Shown: one piece after another, positions 14,761 through 14,811 of the stretch | Layout of the letters: every line of letters begins with the position of its first letter | How positions within the stretch are numbered: position 1 is the stretch's first letter | From: CAZQQN01 sp964549595 | GTDB lineage: Bacteria > Bacteroidota > Bacteroidia > CAILMK01 > CAYYUA01 | DNA: 14,811 nt | Assembly (NCBI GenBank): GCA_964549595.1 | Contig: CAZJWK010000071.1 | Location: 1 to 14,811 of the forward strand | Reading direction: 5' to 3' | The notes under the pieces: model-generated | What the model saw: only the letters and a program-made list of their open reading frames with translations | Told to the model about the DNA's origin: nothing | Databases searched by the model: none | Program-made: the position numbers and the translations under genes

Positions 14761-14811
14761 TTGTCCGGCCAGGGCTCGAACCTGGACTCTTCAGGACCAA
14801 AACCTGACGTG
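14761..14811 (-). tRNA. tRNA-Gln (TTG), 5' part cut by window edge
   Basis: On the minus strand the window begins within the tRNA: CACGTCAGG, anticodon loop TTTTGGT (anticodon TTG) closed by TCAGG/CCTGA, variable loop, T-arm CCAGG-TTCGAGC-CCTGG, acceptor 3' strand CCGGACA and discriminator A. The next bases are CCA, so the CCA end is present in the DNA, unlike in tRNA-Phe. The 5' acceptor strand and most of the D-arm lie outside the window. The gene is directly upstream of prs. Confidence 0.9.

Overview
The window looks like a chromosomal segment of a Bacteroidota bacterium, possibly a Saprospiria or Cytophagia relative. Three things point there: promoter-like TAnnTTTG boxes upstream of several genes, almost no Shine-Dalgarno sequences, and protein types and gene neighbours usual for that phylum (DUF985 cupin, YARHG domain, an HdrB-like protein next to a membrane ferredoxin protein). 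The phylum is an inference; no rRNA gene is present to confirm it.

Left third (1-4147), accessory in character. Bases 1-361 carry reverse-strand coding remnants, one frameshifted and one a broken lipoprotein start. A homocysteine S-methyltransferase-family gene (506-1426, +) follows. Then comes a compact AT-rich module: a truncated helix-turn-helix-like ORF (1775-1951), a DNA methyltransferase with an SPPY catalytic motif (2015-3412) and, overlapping it by one base, a 165-residue PD-(D/E)XK-type nuclease with a QxK core (3412-3909). This is best read as a type II restriction-modification system of unknown specificity. Two diverged copies of one roughly 90-bp sequence lie on either side of it (1682-1766 and 3921-4012), which suggests a mobile or exchangeable cassette.

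Middle (4148-10067). On the minus strand, a membrane ferredoxin/cytochrome-like protein (5055-6368) is followed by an HdrB-like CCG-domain protein (4148-4942); together they form a probable membrane-associated electron-transfer complex. A tRNA-Phe (6585-6657) with a strong intrinsic terminator (6672-6703) comes next. Three plus-strand genes follow: a DUF985 cupin protein, an MscS-type mechanosensitive channel with a long exported N-terminal domain, and a secreted YARHG-domain protein.

Right third (10086-14811), minus strand and housekeeping. In transcription order from the right edge: tRNA-Gln (TTG, cut by the window end), prs (PRPP synthase), rplY (ribosomal protein L25/Ctc), pth (peptidyl-tRNA hydrolase, TTG start), lpdA (dihydrolipoyl dehydrogenase) and a YebC-family protein. 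The tRNA-Gln/prs/rplY/pth genes look like one transcription unit linking nucleotide supply and translation. lpdA and yebC appear to have their own promoters.

The part most worth following up is the restriction-modification cassette with its flanking repeats. The rest is largely ordinary chromosome.
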